A stretch of DNA of 64,000 nt from Siccirubricoccus phaeus (GCF_008360935.1 NZ_SRXO01000027.1:1-64000), one strand, 5' to 3'. Shown: positions 49,419 to 57,974, counted from the first letter of the stretch. The notes: generated by a model not told the origin, from the sequence alone. Made by a program: numbers and translations.

Positions 49419-49430
49419 TTGTCCGGACAC
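49419..49430. promoter_or_regulatory. Putative GntR operator site 1
   Basis: TTGTCCGGACAC contains a perfect 10-bp palindrome (TGTCCGGACA) and matches TTGT-N4-ACAA at all but the last base. It sits directly before the CoA-transferase A start, where a bound repressor would block transcription or early elongation. Confidence 0.6.
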
Positions 49431-49629
49431 ACTGGATGAGTTGCCGAAGCTTCGTCAAGGGTGAAGCGGGGGCGGAACGCTGGATCTCCGCCGATCAGGG
49501 CCATGATCCGGATGTCGCACCCCATCCCACACCGGTGTGGCGATCAACCGGAACCGATCAATTCCAACTTGACCGTACAAATATCCTGCACTCTGAATGC
49601 GCGCCGGAACGCGGAGAAGGGAGGAGCAA
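49431..49629. promoter_or_regulatory. Divergent promoter region of CoA-transferase A and Bug protein 2
   Basis: The 199 bases hold promoters for both directions. The part 49555-49590 is AT-rich and includes the operator-like site TTGACCGTACAA (49569-49580). No definite -35/-10 pair was assigned. No gene is seen. Confidence 0.45.
49569..49580. promoter_or_regulatory. Putative GntR operator site 2
   Basis: TTGACCGTACAA differs at two positions from the perfect site TTGTACGTACAA at 51584-51595. It lies about 50 bases before the Bug protein start in an AT-rich promoter region. Confidence 0.55.
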
Positions 49630-50667
49630 GTGCACAGGGAACCCAGGACGGAGGACCCGCCGCGCCATGCAGCGGCTCCGGCGGCCGGACGTCGACGCGT
49701 CATTGCCGGGTTGCTCGCCGCCGCCAGCCTCGCCTCCCCGGCCTTGGCGCAGGATTATCCGACGCGGCCGGTGCGCCTCATCATTCCCTTCCCGCCAGGC
49801 AACCTGGCCGATCTCACGGCACGGCTGGCAGCCGAGGAGATCCAGCGGCGCCTGGGCCATAGCTGGGTTGTCGACAACCGGGCCGGCGCCAGCGGCGGCA
49901 TCGCCATCCGCGCCGTGATGCAGGCGCCGCCGGATGGCTACACCCTGCTGCTGAGCTCCGTATCGCCCATCGCGGTGAACCCCGTTCTCACCGCCAACCC
50001 CGGCTACGATCCGCTGCGCGACCTCGCGCCGATCCTGCTGATGGGCTGGACCGGCTACCTGCTGGTCTGCAGCCCCGATTTCCCGGCAAAGACCCTCGCT
50101 GATGTCGTACAGGTGCTCCGCGCGGCACCGGCAGGGCGCTACGCCATGGCCACGCCCGGCAGCGGCACGGTGACGCATCTCGCCTCGGAGCAATTCATGC
50201 TGCAGACCGGCACGCGCATGGAGACCGTGCCCTATCGCGGCAGCGGCGCCGCGCTGATGGATGTCGCCAGCGGCCGCGTTGCCCTGATGATCGACGCCAT
50301 GAGCACCGCCCTGCCCCAGGCCCGCGGCGGGCAGGTGCGTGCCCTTGCGGTGATGCAGCAGCGCCGTTCCCCCCTGGCGCCGGAGATCCCGGCTGTCTCG
50401 GAGCTCGGCGTGCCGGAGATCGCCGGCATGGAGGTTCGCGCCTGGACCGGCCTGCTCGGCGCCGCGGCAACGCCGCCCGAAATCGTCGAGTACTGGAACC
50501 GGGAGCTCGGCAAGCTGCTCGCCGAGCCCGCCATCGCCGAACGCTTCGCCGCGCAGAATGTTGAGGTCGCGCCCCCTGAGCCGGCCGCCCGGTTCCGGGA
50601 GCTGATCGCGGCGGAGCTGACCCGCTGGCGGCGCGTGGTGCGGGATGCGAGGATCGAGGTACAGTAG
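49630..50667 (+). CDS. Bug-family periplasmic solute-binding protein 2 (TctC-like)
   Basis: 345 residues: a signal with Arg-rich head (GRRRVIAGLLAAASLASPALAQ), then YPTRPVRLIIPFPPGNLADLTARL and VVDNRAGASGGIAIRAV, the Bug ligand loops. The start is GTG 49630, supported by GGGAGGAG just upstream; an ATG at 49597 is less likely. It probably binds the organic acid degraded by the surrounding genes. No membrane partner (TctA/TctB) is adjacent. It is transcribed away from CoA-transferase A. Confidence 0.9.
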   Translation: MHREPRTEDPPRHAAAPAAGRRRVIAGLLAAASLASPALAQDYPTRPVRLIIPFPPGNLADLTARLAAEEIQRRLGHSWVVDNRAGASGGIAIRAVMQAPPDGYTLLLSSVSPIAVNPVLTANPGYDPLRDLAPILLMGWTGYLLVCSPDFPAKTLADVVQVLRAAPAGRYAMATPGSGTVTHLASEQFMLQTGTRMETVPYRGSGAALMDVASGRVALMIDAMSTALPQARGGQVRALAVMQQRRSPLAPEIPAVSELGVPEIAGMEVRAWTGLLGAAATPPEIVEYWNRELGKLLAEPAIAERFAAQNVEVAPPEPAARFRELIAAELTRWRRVVRDARIEVQ

Positions 50668-50674
50668 GCGGCGC

Positions 50675-51451
50675 TCAGCCTTGCCGCCGGAGCGTCACCT
50701 CATAGGTGAAGCGGTCGGCTGGATGGAGGTTGAAGGCGACCTCCACCAGCTCGCCGCCGACCAGGCGATAGGAACGGCGGACGTTGATCGCCATGCTGCC
50801 GGGCTGACAGCCGAGCTCGGCGGTCAGGGCCTCCGGCATCGGCTCCGCACGCAGCACCTGCTGCACCTCGCCGATGCGCACGCCGTACATCTCCTCGATC
50901 CAGGAGTAGATAGTGCCGGGCTTGCGGCCGATCATCAGCGCAATGCCGGCATAGTCCGAGAGAACGAACACCTCGGTCCAGCAGATCGGCGCGTCCTGCC
51001 CGGCGACGGTGCGGAAGCCCTCGACGCGGAGCCAGCGCTGGCCAACCCGGCAGCCGATCCGCGCGGCCAGCAGGGCATCCGCCACGACGAGCCCGCTCTT
51101 GTCGACCTCGTAGCGGGCCTCGGTCGCGTATTGCAGCAATTCCTCCACGGAGGAAACCGAGGAGGTGTAGAGCGGCGGCGCGGCGCCGCGGCGAAGGACC
51201 GTCGTGCCGGCGCCCTGGCGCGAGGCCACCAGCCCCTCCTCCCGAAGCTGCCGCAGGGCCTCGCGGATGGTGTGCCGGCTGCAGCCGAAGCGGCGGCAGA
51301 GCGCATCCTCGGTCGGCAGCCTGTCGCCGATGGCGTAGGTCCCGGCGAGGATCTCCTGCCGCAGCGCGTCGATGACCGTGCGGTACAGGGGCGGCGTGTC
51401 GCCGCCGACCGCCCGCTCCTTGCCTGCGCTGCGCTCGCCCATCCGCGGCAT
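50675..51451 (-). CDS. GntR-family (HutC subfamily) transcriptional regulator
   Basis: 258 residues: a winged helix-turn-helix at about 22-88 (YRTVIDALRQEILAGTYAIG, LPTEDALCRRFGCSRHTIREALRQL) and a UTRA effector domain at about 100-250 (YGVRIGEVQQVLRAE, INVRRSYRLVGGELVEVAF). It is likely a repressor released by an acid or CoA-ester ligand. The site TTGTCAGAACAA (51480-51491) lies 28 bases before the start, which suggests autoregulation. ATG 51442 is an alternative start. It converges tail-to-tail with Bug protein 2. Confidence 0.93.
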   Translation of the reverse strand: MPRMGERSAGKERAVGGDTPPLYRTVIDALRQEILAGTYAIGDRLPTEDALCRRFGCSRHTIREALRQLREEGLVASRQGAGTTVLRRGAAPPLYTSSVSSVEELLQYATEARYEVDKSGLVVADALLAARIGCRVGQRWLRVEGFRTVAGQDAPICWTEVFVLSDYAGIALMIGRKPGTIYSWIEEMYGVRIGEVQQVLRAEPMPEALTAELGCQPGSMAINVRRSYRLVGGELVEVAFNLHPADRFTYEVTLRRQG

Positions 51452-51479
51452 CTCTCCACGGCGCCATGCCGTTCCGGAT

Positions 51480-51491
51480 TTGTCAGAACAA
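51480..51491. promoter_or_regulatory. Putative GntR operator site 3
   Basis: TTGTCAGAACAA, a TTGT-N4-ACAA palindrome at the 5' end of the regulator gene, fits negative autoregulation. Confidence 0.55.
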
Positions 51492-51583
51492 GCGGCTGCG
51501 TTTGGGTGGTTCTCGGGCCGATGTCAAGCATCGGCGAGTCCGGGCAGCCTGCGCAGCGCCGCTTCTGTCCGCTCAAATATGAC

Positions 51584-51595
51584 TTGTACGTACAA
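51584..51595. promoter_or_regulatory. Putative GntR operator site 4, perfect palindrome
   Basis: TTGTACGTACAA is a perfect 12-bp palindrome overlapping a good -10 candidate TACAAT (51591-51596), about 47 bases before the acyl-CoA dehydrogenase start. A repressor bound here would block RNA polymerase. Confidence 0.7.
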
Positions 51596-51642
51596 TACCT
51601 CCATGCAATAGCAATGGCCAGGCCGAAGGAGGGCTTGCCGCC

Positions 51643-52818
51643 ATGAACCTGGTCACCAGGCACCATGAGTTGGACGAACGCGATGCGGCGCAGCTCATCC
51701 TGGCCATCGACCGCTGGCTCGAGCGCGAGGTGAAGCCGGTCGTCAAGGCCTACGACCACGCCGACCGCTACCCGACGCCCATCGTCGAGCAGATGAAGGA
51801 GCTCGGCCTGTTCGGCGCGACGATCGGGCAGGGCTATGGCGGCCTCGGCCTGCCGGCACGCCTCTATGCCGAGATCGTCATGCGGATCGCCGCGGTCTGG
51901 ATGTCGATCACCGGCATCTTCAACTCGCATCTGATGCTGGCGCTGGCGATCGAGAAATTCGGCACCGAAGCACAGAAGCAGGCCTGGCTGCCGCGCCTGG
52001 CGACCGGCGAGGTCCGCGGTGGGCTGGCGCTGACCGAACCGGATGCGGGCACCGACCTGCAGGCCATCCGCATGACGGCGCGGCGCGATGGCGACCACTA
52101 TGTCATCAACGGGGTGAAGACCTGGATCTCCAACGGCATCGAGGGCAATTGCGTGGCCCTGCTGGTCAAGACCGACCCGCATGCCGCGCAGCGCCACAAG
52201 GGCATGAGCCTGTTCATCGCCCCCAAGCAGGCCGGCTTCCGGGTCGGCCGCAAGCTGGAGAAGCTCGGCTACAAGTCGATCGACAGCGGCGAGCTGATCT
52301 TCGAGGATTACCGCATCTCGGCCGACCACCTGATCGGCGGCGTCGAGGGCCAGGGCTTCTACCAGGCGACCGGCGGGCTCGAGCTGGGCCGCATCAACGT
52401 CGCCTCGCGCGGCGTCGGCATCGCCGAGGGCGCGCTGCAGCTGGCCACCGAATACGCCCAGATCCGCAAGACCTTCGGCAAGCCGATCTGCGAGCACCAG
52501 GCGATCCAGTTGAAGCTCGGCGAAATGGCAACCCGCGCCCGCGCCGCCCGGCTGCTGACGCTCGACGCCGCCGCCGCCTTCGACCGCGGCGAGCGCTGCG
52601 ACATGGAGGCCGGGATGGCGAAATACTTCGCTTCCGAGGCGGCGCTGGAGAACAGCATCGAATCGATGCGCATCCACGGCGCCTATGGCTATTCCAAGGA
52701 ATTCGACATCGAGCGGCTCTACCGCGATGCGCCGCTCACCTGCATCGGGGAGGGAACCAACGAGATGCAGCGCATCATCATCGCCCGCCAGCTCATCAAG
52801 CGGAATCCCGCGTCGTGA
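51643..52818 (+). CDS. Acyl-CoA dehydrogenase
   Basis: 391 residues, a flavin enzyme that forms a 2,3-enoyl-CoA. Conserved parts include GGLALTEPDAGTDLQAI (FAD and substrate), YVINGVKTWISNG, YAQIRKTFGKPICEHQAIQLKLG, and near the C-terminus IGEGTNEMQRIIIARQL with the catalytic-region Glu. The sequence recalls glutaryl-CoA and (methyl)succinyl-CoA dehydrogenases more than long-chain types, but the substrate is unproven. ATG 51643 follows AAGGAGGG. First gene of a five-gene + operon under operator site 4. Confidence 0.93.
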   Translation: MNLVTRHHELDERDAAQLILAIDRWLEREVKPVVKAYDHADRYPTPIVEQMKELGLFGATIGQGYGGLGLPARLYAEIVMRIAAVWMSITGIFNSHLMLALAIEKFGTEAQKQAWLPRLATGEVRGGLALTEPDAGTDLQAIRMTARRDGDHYVINGVKTWISNGIEGNCVALLVKTDPHAAQRHKGMSLFIAPKQAGFRVGRKLEKLGYKSIDSGELIFEDYRISADHLIGGVEGQGFYQATGGLELGRINVASRGVGIAEGALQLATEYAQIRKTFGKPICEHQAIQLKLGEMATRARAARLLTLDAAAAFDRGERCDMEAGMAKYFASEAALENSIESMRIHGAYGYSKEFDIERLYRDAPLTCIGEGTNEMQRIIIARQLIKRNPAS

Positions 52819-53984
52819 AGCCGCTGCAGGGCATGCGGGTCGTCAGCATCGAGCAATTCGGCGCGGCGCCCTATGGCACCATGCTCCTCGCCGAGCTCGG
52901 CGCGGAGGTGATCAAGATCGAGAATGCCGAGACGGGCGGCGATCCCGCGCGGCATGTCGGGCCGCATATGCTGGGCCCCGCCGACAGCCAGTATTTCCAG
53001 GCCTGGAATCTCGGCAAGCGGAGCGTCACGCTCGACATCAAATCGCCCGAGGGGCGCCGGCAATTCGAGGCGCTGGTGCGCAGGGCCGATGCCGTGGTGA
53101 ACAATCTGCGCGGCAATCTCCCTGGCCGGCTCGGCCTTGACTACCTGGCGCTGAAGCGGGTGAATCCCGCCTTGGTCTGCCTGCATATCTCCGCCTATGG
53201 CCGGGACAATGAGCGCGCCGCCTGGCCGGGCTATGACTACCTGATGCAGGCCGAGACCGGCCTGATGAGCCTGACCGGCGAGCCGGACGGGCCACCGGCG
53301 CGGGTCGGCGCCTCCCTGGTCGATACGATGACCGGCATGACCGGCATGATCGGCCTGCTGAGCGCGGTGCTGCAGGCCAGGCAGAGCGGCATCGGCTGCG
53401 ACGTGGACACCTGCCTGTTCGACGTGGCCATGCACCAGCTCTCCTATCCCGCCATGTGGTATCTGAACGAGGGAGACGCGTCGCGCCGCCTCTCCCGCAG
53501 CTCCCACCTATCGCTCGTGCCGGTGCAGACCTTCCCGACCGCGGATGGGTGGATCTTCGTCATGTGCATGACGGAGAAATTCTGGCGCGTCTTCTGCGAC
53601 GGGATCGGGCGGCCGGACCTGCCGGAGGATCCGCGCTTCGCCAGCTTCGGGGCGCGGCGCGACAATCGCGCTGCGCTGACGGCAATACTCGATGCCGAAC
53701 TGCGCAAGGCGCCCACCGGACGCTGGCTCCAGATCCTGGGAGGACAGCTACCGGTTGCCCCGGTCCATGACCTGCCGGAGGCGCTCGACAGCAGCTTCGT
53801 CCGCGCGAACGGCCTGGTGCGCAGCGTCCCGCATCCGGCGAAGCCGGAGATGCAGGTGCTGGCGAACCCGCTGAAGTTCAACGGTGTCCGCCCCGGGCAA
53901 TCGGCCTGTGCATCGCTCGGCGCCGACAATGCTGCGTTGCTGCAGCAGGAGGAGCCGGCCACGCCGGCCGGCGGCGCCGCATGA
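52815..53984 (+). CDS. CaiB/BaiF family CoA-transferase (B)
   Basis: 389 residues, with LQGMRVVSIEQFGAAPYGTMLLAELGAEVIKIE, NAETGGDPARHVGP, and NLRGNLPGRLGLDYLALK. The residues following the first core, VDTCLFDVAMHQLSY, resemble the family's middle part. It starts at GTG 52815, overlapping the dehydrogenase stop (GTGA). It moves CoA onto or between acids of this pathway, likely in the cytosol. Its stop overlaps CoA-transferase C (ATGA). Confidence 0.92.
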   Translation: MKPLQGMRVVSIEQFGAAPYGTMLLAELGAEVIKIENAETGGDPARHVGPHMLGPADSQYFQAWNLGKRSVTLDIKSPEGRRQFEALVRRADAVVNNLRGNLPGRLGLDYLALKRVNPALVCLHISAYGRDNERAAWPGYDYLMQAETGLMSLTGEPDGPPARVGASLVDTMTGMTGMIGLLSAVLQARQSGIGCDVDTCLFDVAMHQLSYPAMWYLNEGDASRRLSRSSHLSLVPVQTFPTADGWIFVMCMTEKFWRVFCDGIGRPDLPEDPRFASFGARRDNRAALTAILDAELRKAPTGRWLQILGGQLPVAPVHDLPEALDSSFVRANGLVRSVPHPAKPEMQVLANPLKFNGVRPGQSACASLGADNAALLQQEEPATPAGGAA

Positions 53985-55117
53985 AGCTCGCTGGTCTCCG
54001 CGTTGTCGACCTCTCCTGGTTCCTGCCGGGGCCCTACCTGACCATGGCGCTGGCCGACCATGGCGCCGAGGTGATCAAGGTCGAGCCGCCCGGCGAAGGC
54101 GATCCGGGCCGGCGCATCGGGCCGCCGGACGGGCGGACCAGCGTCTTCTTCCGCAACACCAATCGCGGCAAGAAGAGCCTGGTCCTCGACCTGAAGCAGG
54201 AGGTTGACAGGGATGCGCTGCTCCACCTGTGCGACACCGCCGATGTCATGGTCGAGTCCTTCCGCCCCGGCGTCGCGGCGCGGCTCGGCGTCGGCTATGC
54301 GCAGGTCAGTGCCCGCAATCCAGGCGTGGTCTACGTCTCCATCAGCGCCTTCGGCCAGGACGGTCCCTATCGCGGCCGGCCGGCGCACGACCTGGCATTG
54401 GAAGCAGTGAGCGGCGTGCTGGGCCTGACCCTCGGCGAGGATGGAAGGCCGGCGATCCCCGGCATCCCGACCGCCGACATCATCAGCGCCCTGCAGGGCC
54501 TTTCCGGCGTGCTGATGGCGCTGCTCCGGCGCACCAGCACGGGCCGCGGCGACTATCTCGACCTTGCCATGCATGACGCGCTGGTGGCGGCCTGCGCCAA
54601 TGTCGTGGGCCCGACCTTCGCGGCGGATCGCCAACCCATCGTCAAGCAGGAACGGACCACCGGCGGATCCGCCTTCTATCGCATCTACTATACGCGAGAT
54701 GGCCGGCAGCTCGTTCTTGCAGGGCAGGAAGAAAAATTCGTACACGCTCTCCTGCGAGCACTCGGTCGGCCGGACCTTGAGGCGCTCTGCGCCCGGGGAC
54801 CGGGCACGCATCAGCAGCCGGTGGTGGACTTCCTGCAGGAGACCTTTCGCCAGCGGGACCTGCAGGATTGGCTGGACTGGCTGGGTGGCCTGGATGTGTG
54901 CTTTGCGCCGGTGAACACGCTGCCCGAAGCCTTCAGGGATCCCAACCTGCTGGCGCGCGGGATGGTCCTGACGGACGAGACTGGGCGCCGCCACATCGCC
55001 CCGGCCATACGCTTCCGCGAAGAGCCGCCGCAGCCTCGCCTGCGGGAGCCGCTGCTTGGCGAGCATACGGAAGAGTTGCGCAGCGCCCTTGCGACGGGCA
55101 CTGCCTCCCGTCGCTAG
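53981..55117 (+). CDS. CaiB/BaiF family CoA-transferase (C)
   Basis: 378 residues, with LAGLRVVDLSWFLPGPYLTMALADHGAEVIKVEPPGEGDPGRR, NTNRGKKSLVLDLK, and DVMVESFRPGVAARLGVGY. It belongs to the same family as B but is clearly diverged, so the pair is not a recent duplication. It may form a heteromer with B, or act on another acid. ATG 53981 overlaps the stop of B. The MaoC gene follows after 31 bases. Confidence 0.92.
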   Translation: MKLAGLRVVDLSWFLPGPYLTMALADHGAEVIKVEPPGEGDPGRRIGPPDGRTSVFFRNTNRGKKSLVLDLKQEVDRDALLHLCDTADVMVESFRPGVAARLGVGYAQVSARNPGVVYVSISAFGQDGPYRGRPAHDLALEAVSGVLGLTLGEDGRPAIPGIPTADIISALQGLSGVLMALLRRTSTGRGDYLDLAMHDALVAACANVVGPTFAADRQPIVKQERTTGGSAFYRIYYTRDGRQLVLAGQEEKFVHALLRALGRPDLEALCARGPGTHQQPVVDFLQETFRQRDLQDWLDWLGGLDVCFAPVNTLPEAFRDPNLLARGMVLTDETGRRHIAPAIRFREEPPQPRLREPLLGEHTEELRSALATGTASRR

Positions 55118-55148
55118 ATCACGCAAGATTCGGCACCGGAGAAGGATC

Positions 55149-55667
55149 ATGGTGGGTATCGCGAAGCAGGTTGGACCGCAGCGTTGGCGGGAAAGCTTCG
55201 GCCGCTACTACGAGGATTTCGAGCCGGGCGATGTCTATGAACACCGGCCTGGCCGGACCATATCGGAGGCGGACAATACCTGGTTCACCCTGCTGACGAT
55301 GAACACCCATCCGCTGCACTTCGACTTCGCCTTCGCCGCCAAATCCGAGTTCAAGCGGCCGCTGGTGAACAGTTGCCTCACCTTGTCCATTGTCGTGGGG
55401 ATGAGCGTCAGCGATCTCAGCCAGAAAGCGATCGGCAATCTCGGCTGGAACGACATCCGCCTGACCGCGCCGGTCTTCATCGGCGATACGCTCTATGCCG
55501 AGTCGGAGGTTCTGTCCAAGCGCGAGTCGGCGAAGCGCCCGACCCAGGGGATCGTCACCGTCAGGACGACGGGGAAGAAGGCCGACGGCACCGTCTTCAT
55601 GACCTTCGAGCGCACGATGCTGGTGCCGAAGCGAGGACATGCCGTGGACGACATGGCCGAGGTCTAG
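55149..55667 (+). CDS. MaoC-family enoyl-CoA hydratase/dehydratase
   Basis: 172 residues, a hot-dog fold. The catalytic region is DNTWFTLLTMNTHPLHFD, with the Asp/His pair in the N-x-H-P-L-H-F-D form seen in mesaconyl-CoA-type and (R)-specific hydratases, followed by FKRPLVNSCLTLSIVVGMSV. It adds water to the enoyl-CoA made by the dehydrogenase. The start at ATG 55149 has GAGAAGGATC upstream; a longer in-frame start would overlap CoA-transferase C. Confidence 0.9.
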   Translation: MVGIAKQVGPQRWRESFGRYYEDFEPGDVYEHRPGRTISEADNTWFTLLTMNTHPLHFDFAFAAKSEFKRPLVNSCLTLSIVVGMSVSDLSQKAIGNLGWNDIRLTAPVFIGDTLYAESEVLSKRESAKRPTQGIVTVRTTGKKADGTVFMTFERTMLVPKRGHAVDDMAEV

Positions 55668-55669
55668 CG

Positions 55670-56374
55670 ATGCAGCCCTTCCCCGCGGCGGAGCCGGCCG
55701 TTGCGCGAATAGTCGACCTGGCCATCACGTCGCGCCGGAGCGTTCGGGGTTTTCTGCCTGATCCGGTTGCGGCCACGACGATACGGGAGATCCTGGCGGT
55801 GGCCAGCCGTGCCCCGAGCATGACCAACACCCAGCCCTGGCGGGTGTATGTGGTGACGGGCGCGGCGCGCGACCGGCTGTCGGCTGAGATCTCCGCGTCC
55901 CATGCTCGCGGCGAAGAGCCGGAGGCGGAGTATGCCTACTATCCGCGGGAATGGCGCTCGCCCTATATCGACCGGCGCCGACAGATCGGCTGGGCGCTCT
56001 ACGGGCGTCTCGGCATTGCCAAAGGCGACCGGGAGGCAATGGCGCGGCAGCACCGCAAGAACTACGATTTCTTCGGCGCCCCGGTTGGCATGATCTTCAC
56101 CCTGGATCGGTCGCTGGGCTACGGTAGCTGGCTCGACCTGGGCATGTTCATGCAGAATGTCATGATCGCTGCCCAGGGCCGCGGCCTGGACACCTGCCCG
56201 CAGGCCGCGTTCAAGAGCTATCACGCAATCATCCGCCGGCTCCTGAATGTGCCAGAGGAAGAGATCGTGGTGTGCGGGATGGCGCTGGGAATGGCGGATC
56301 CAGAGGCACCGGCCAACCAATTGCGATCGCCGCGTGAGCCGGTGGAGGCATTCGCCAGCTTCCTGGACGATTGA
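55670..56374 (+). CDS. Nitroreductase-family protein
   Basis: 234 residues, an FMN-binding fold. SRRSVRGFLPDPV and APSMTNTQPWRVYVV form the FMN-binding N-terminus, and GSWLDLGMFMQNVMIAAQGRGLDTCPQAAF is the dimer/cofactor region. It reduces a nitro, quinone or unsaturated compound with NAD(P)H. Its role in a CoA pathway is not obvious; it could act on a conjugated or nitro-substituted substrate. It starts 2 bases after the MaoC stop and is last in the operon. Confidence 0.9.
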   Translation: MQPFPAAEPAVARIVDLAITSRRSVRGFLPDPVAATTIREILAVASRAPSMTNTQPWRVYVVTGAARDRLSAEISASHARGEEPEAEYAYYPREWRSPYIDRRRQIGWALYGRLGIAKGDREAMARQHRKNYDFFGAPVGMIFTLDRSLGYGSWLDLGMFMQNVMIAAQGRGLDTCPQAAFKSYHAIIRRLLNVPEEEIVVCGMALGMADPEAPANQLRSPREPVEAFASFLDD

Positions 56375-56554
56375 AAATGGCTGGGCGGGGGATGCGCCGG
56401 CCGGCACCCTGATCGGACGGCGTGGCGAGAGAGGCCGGGAGCGAACGGTCATAGAGAGAGACCGAGTCAAGCTGAAGCCTACAAGCGGAGCAAGGTCAGC
56501 AATGCCGCCAGACCAGGCGGCGAGTTCGGGCCTGCGGCTTCGGGCCGCTGACCT

Positions 56555-56591
56555 GGACCGTTCGGCCTGACTGTGTCAGCCGATACGGTCC
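56555..56591. terminator. Long hairpin after the nitroreductase gene
   Basis: Nested arms GGACCGT...ACGGTCC and CTGAC...GTCAG (loop TGT) form one stem with a small bulge in the gap between the convergent nitroreductase (+) and TRAP (-) genes. No T run. A terminator role is inferred from position. Confidence 0.5.
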
Positions 56592-56615
56592 AACATATCT
56601 GAGCCGGCGCTTCAC

Positions 56616-56654
56616 GGCCTGAGCGTGCCCATCTCCGCTGTGCACGCTCAGGCC
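56616..56654 (-). terminator. Perfect 13-bp hairpin at the end of the TRAP operon
   Basis: GGCCTGAGCGTGC (56616-56628) pairs with GCACGCTCAGGCC (56642-56654) around a 13-base loop, 10 bases beyond the DctM stop. A likely minus-strand terminator, though no T run follows. Confidence 0.55.
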
Positions 56655-56663
56655 GATCACAGG

Positions 56664-57974
56664 CTAAAGCAAGGCATTAGGCAGCCAGGTGATCAGCTCG
56701 GGGAACACCATCATGATCGCCAGCCCAACTGCCTGAAGCAGAATGAAGGGTATGACAGCTCGATAAATGTCTCCCATCGAGATGCTGGGAGGCACGCAGC
56801 TCCGCATATAGAACAGGTTGAAGCCGAAGGGCGGCGTCAGGAACGCCATCTCCATATTCACCACAAACAGCACGCCGAACCAGATCGGATCGAAGCCAAG
56901 GCTTACGATGATCGGGAAGAACAAGGGCGCCGTGATGATCATGATGCCGAGCGGGTCGAGGAAGCACCCCATCAGGAACCAGACCATCTGCATGCCGATG
57001 ACGACGCCCCACCGCCCGCCCGGCATGATGGAGAGCGCATCTCGCACCAGATCCTCCGCCCCGATCGCCGTGTACAGGGCGGTGAACAAATTGGCCGCGA
57101 AGACGATCCACATGACCATTGCCGAGAGCCGCAAGGTCGTCTGCGCCGCGTCCGAAACGGCCTTCCAGTCCAGGCTGCGGTTGGCCGCAGCGCACAACAT
57201 TGCGCCCAGCGCGCCGATGCCCGCGGCTTCCGATGGCGTGGCAAGGCCGATGAGCAGGCTGCCGAGAACCAGGGTGATGAGGAGCAGGGGGAACCCGACG
57301 GCTTTCAGGGACCTGATCTTCTCCCCCCAGCTTGCCCGCTCCTCCGGCGGCAAGGCGGGACCCATCGCTGGCCTGAGGTGACAGGCGATGAGCGAGTAGA
57401 GCACGAACAGAGTGACCAGGATCAGGCCGGCCGGCAGCCCGCCGAGAAACAGCTTGCCTACGGAGGTATTGGTATAAAGGCCGAGCACGATGAACAGCAC
57501 GCTCGGCGGGATGAGAACGCCGAGGGCACCACCCGCCGCAATGGTGCCAACTGTCAGATGCTTGCTGTAGCCGTAGTTCAGCATGGAGGGCAAGGCGACC
57601 ACGGCCATGGTCACGGTCGCCGCGCCTGAGACGCCGACCATCGCCGCGAAGATCGCGCAGACGATAACAGTGCCTACGGCGAGCCCGCCCCGCACCCCGC
57701 CAAGCCATTTATGCATCAGCTCATAAAGGCCGCGCGCGATGCCGGAGCGCTCCAGCATGCAGCCCATGAAGATGAACAGCGGGATGGCCAGCAGCACGAA
57801 GCTGTTCGCCGCCGCGAAGGCGCGGATCGCAGCCAGATGCAGCGCCGAAGGCCCCCAAAGGAAATAGGTGCCGATCACCGCCGCCGCCCCGAGTGCGAAG
57901 ACGAGCGGCAGCCCCGCCACCATGAGCACCAGGAAGACGCCGAAAAGGAGGACGGTCTCGAACTCGATACCCAT
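56664..57974 (-). CDS. TRAP transporter large permease (DctM)
   Basis: 436 residues with about 12 hydrophobic segments, the 4TM/12TM ion-coupled subunit of tripartite ATP-independent periplasmic transporters. Recognisable parts are ANSFVLLAIPLFIFMGCMLERSGIARGLYEL, GVSGAATVTMAVVALPSML, AAGGALGVLIPPSVLFIVLG, and FLTPPFGFNLFYM near the C-terminus. The start at 57974 (MGIEFETVL) shares one base with the DctQ stop; a longer frame is not family-like. It moves an organic acid with sodium or proton. Confidence 0.95.
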   Translation of the reverse strand: MGIEFETVLLFGVFLVLMVAGLPLVFALGAAAVIGTYFLWGPSALHLAAIRAFAAANSFVLLAIPLFIFMGCMLERSGIARGLYELMHKWLGGVRGGLAVGTVIVCAIFAAMVGVSGAATVTMAVVALPSMLNYGYSKHLTVGTIAAGGALGVLIPPSVLFIVLGLYTNTSVGKLFLGGLPAGLILVTLFVLYSLIACHLRPAMGPALPPEERASWGEKIRSLKAVGFPLLLITLVLGSLLIGLATPSEAAGIGALGAMLCAAANRSLDWKAVSDAAQTTLRLSAMVMWIVFAANLFTALYTAIGAEDLVRDALSIMPGGRWGVVIGMQMVWFLMGCFLDPLGIMIITAPLFFPIIVSLGFDPIWFGVLFVVNMEMAFLTPPFGFNLFYMRSCVPPSISMGDIYRAVIPFILLQAVGLAIMMVFPELITWLPNALL

